From Cellulomonas sp. KRMCY2 (GTDB taxonomy: Bacteria > Actinomycetota > Actinomycetes > Actinomycetales > Cellulomonadaceae): 64,000 bases of DNA. Every line of letters starts with the position of its first letter. Positions within the stretch are counted from its first letter, which is position 1. The stretch spans positions 2,480,001 through 2,544,000 of the forward strand of contig NZ_JAGF01000001.1 of the NCBI RefSeq assembly GCF_000526515.1, written 5' to 3'. The position numbers and the translations under genes are program-made. Shown piece by piece: positions 62,652-64,000 of the stretch. The notes below the pieces were generated by a model. It did no database searches and was not told where the DNA came from. It saw only the letters and a list, made by a program, of their open reading frames with translations.

Positions 62652-63432
62652 GACGCGGACCCGCTGGTCCCAGATCGTGCTCCAGGTGCTCGTCACCATC
62701 GCGGTGATCCCGTTCCTCATCCCGCTCGTCACCATGGTGTCGCGCTCGCTCGAGGGACGCGGGTGGGGCAACTACCTGGCCGTGCTCGAGGTGCCGGGCT
62801 TCCTGACCTTCTTCCGCAACTCGGCGATCGTCGCGGGCGGCTCCATCGTCATCATCTACCTGGCGACGATGGCCGGCGCCTTCGGCTTCTCGAAGCTGCG
62901 GATCCGGCACAAGGAGGTCTTCTTCTGGATGATGATGGCAGCGCTGACGCTGCCGGAGGTCGTCCTGATCGCTCCGCTGTACGCCACTGCGGTGCGGCTC
63001 GGGATGATGGGCACGTTCTGGTCGGTGATCCTGCCGATCGCCGCACTCCAGGTGCCGTTCACCATCCTGCTCACCCGCGGGTACATGGACGGCATCCCCG
63101 ACACGCTGTTCGAGGCCGCCCGCCTCGACGGGGCGAACACCTGGCGGTTCTTCTGGTCGATCCTCGTGCCGCTGGCCCGGCCGATGGCGACGGCCATCAT
63201 CATCCTCGTGCTGATCAACGCGTGGAACTCGTACCTCTTGCCCAAGGTGTTCCTCATCAACGACAACATGGGCGTCGTCACGCTGCTGCCGGAGTTCTTC
63301 CGCCGCCAGTACAACGACGACACCCCGAAGATCCTTGCGGCGGCGGTGGTCACGGCGATCCCGACGATCGTCGCCTACATCGCGATGCAGAAGCAGTTCG
63401 AGCGCGGCATGGCGGCGGGCGCGCTCAAGTAG
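62644..63432 (+). CDS. Carbohydrate ABC transporter permease, MalG/UgpE type
   Basis: A 262-residue membrane protein with six hydrophobic segments. The EAA coupling loop is LFEAARLDGANTWRFFWSIL (about 155-175), followed by the VPLARPMATAIIILVLINAWN helix. It is the second permease of the importer. It is the last gene of the operon; a 7-bp hairpin (63569-63591) beyond it is only a weak terminator candidate. Confidence 0.92.
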   Translation: MFETRTRWSQIVLQVLVTIAVIPFLIPLVTMVSRSLEGRGWGNYLAVLEVPGFLTFFRNSAIVAGGSIVIIYLATMAGAFGFSKLRIRHKEVFFWMMMAALTLPEVVLIAPLYATAVRLGMMGTFWSVILPIAALQVPFTILLTRGYMDGIPDTLFEAARLDGANTWRFFWSILVPLARPMATAIIILVLINAWNSYLLPKVFLINDNMGVVTLLPEFFRRQYNDDTPKILAAAVVTAIPTIVAYIAMQKQFERGMAAGALK

Positions 63433-63642
63433 CACCGGGGTCCACGACGACTCGCGGGGCGGGCACCCCTGGAGACCGGCGTCGACCCTGCCCGTCTCCC
63501 GGAGGGCGCTGCCGGTTGGCTCCCGTCGCGCCGGGTCGGGCGCACGCTAGCCTGGGGTGATCGTGTGCACGCCGCCGATCCGGTGCGGCGTCGTTGGGAG
63601 TTCGGCTCCCGGGTGGGTGGGCTCGTCCAGAGAGGCGCGCCC

Positions 63643-64000
63643 ATGACCCACCCCTACCTCACCCTGGTGCGCACACCGGGTGTCCCGGTCCGGCTCGGCG
63701 CGGTCTTCGTCAGCGCCGTCACCCTGGGCATGATGTCGCTGACCGTCGTGCTCTGCGTGCGCGAGTGGACCGGCTCCTTCGCCCTGGCCGGAGTCGCCAG
63801 CGGACTCTTCAGTCTCGGCAACGCGGCCGGGATCGCCCTGCAGGGCCGCCTCCTGGACCGCGCGGGCGGTGGGGCTGTGGTCGGTGTCGCGGGAGCCGTC
63901 TGCGCGTCGGCCATCCTGGTCTTCGTCGTCGCGGGCTCGGCCGGCGCACCATCGGGCGTCCTGCTCGTCTCCGTGGTCGTCGCGGGTGGCACCGTCCCCG
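63643..64000 (+). CDS. MFS transporter, 5' part only
   Basis: About 119 codons, open to the window end. After MTHPYLTLVRTPGVPVRLG come alternating hydrophobic segments (AVFVSAVTLGMMSLTVVLCV, FALAGVASGLFSLGNAAGIA, VVGVAGAVCASAILVFVVAG). The loop LQGRLLDRAGGGAVVG is the MFS motif A between TM2 and TM3. AGAGG lies upstream of the ATG. It is probably independent of the ABC operon; substrate is unknown. Confidence 0.75.
   Translation, partial: MTHPYLTLVRTPGVPVRLGAVFVSAVTLGMMSLTVVLCVREWTGSFALAGVASGLFSLGNAAGIALQGRLLDRAGGGAVVGVAGAVCASAILVFVVAGSAGAPSGVLLVSVVVAGGTVP

Noticed and set aside
63569-63591. ACGCCGC/GCGGCGT hairpin after the ABC operon as a terminator
   Set aside because: Only a 7-bp stem with a 9-nt loop and no T run, 137 nt after the last stop; not strong enough to list as a feature.

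Overview
The window is strongly GC-rich DNA with dense, often 4-nt-overlapping genes, GTG starts, LacI/ROK/RpiR regulators and lipoprotein sugar-binding proteins. This points to a high-G+C actinobacterium. A saprophytic Micrococcales-type organism is my guess; the genus cannot be fixed from sequence alone. No rRNA, tRNA or CRISPR array was found.

Region 1 (1-10 kb, mostly minus strand) is an acid/CoA and redox locus. It holds a beta-keto acid cleavage enzyme (cut by the window edge), butyrate kinase, a divergent LysR regulator, a 6-oxocamphor-hydrolase-like crotonase, an MFS carrier, a fumarate-reductase-type flavoprotein, and a two-gene iron-sulfur/flavin electron-transfer module (a NuoG-GltD fusion plus a NuoF-C-terminus/ferredoxin protein). 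Together they could take up an organic acid, reduce it and cleave it with ATP recovery. Region 2 (10.7-14.1 kb) is an MFS gene plus a DUF8021/SnoaL-like gene, divergent from a LacI regulator. Region 3 (14.2-17.6 kb) is genomic debris: IS110 and IstB remnants, a small hypothetical gene, a membrane EAL protein and a truncated lactate/glycolate dehydrogenase.

Region 4 (17.6-24.3 kb) is a LacI-controlled ribose-type ABC importer with an FGGY kinase and a class II ketose-bisphosphate aldolase. Two matching operator-like palindromes lie in its intergenic regions. An integrase remnant, an SDR and a HAD phosphatase follow. Region 5 (26.3-33.1 kb) is a complete beta-glucoside PTS locus: LicT-type RAT/terminator leader, EIIBCA, 6-phospho-beta-glucosidase, LicT antiterminator, a solo EIIB, HPr and enzyme I. 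A GGDEF-EAL c-di-GMP protein follows.

Region 6 (35.3-63.4 kb) is the most unusual part: a large sugar-catabolic island bracketed by two near-twin RpiR regulators. A GTAGT-N3-ACTAC palindrome occurs three times at its promoters. The first operon (37.4-46.6 kb) joins a cupin phosphoglucose isomerase-like protein, KDPG-type aldolase, shikimate-dehydrogenase-like protein, 2-hydroxyacid dehydrogenase, RpiR, FGGY kinase, Gfo/Idh/MocA oxidoreductase, zinc alcohol dehydrogenase and a FucI-like isomerase. Behind it come a DUF1080 (3-keto-disaccharide hydrolase family) protein, three more Gfo/Idh/MocA proteins, two xylose-isomerase-like TIM barrels, a PD40 propeller, VOC proteins, a frameshifted aldo/keto reductase, a GH1 beta-glucosidase, an SDR, a ROK regulator and a carbohydrate ABC importer. 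This gene mix resembles oxidative (3-keto) glycoside cleavage pathways joined to an Entner-Doudoroff-like lower branch. I propose it as the candidate undescribed system. The window ends inside an MFS gene.
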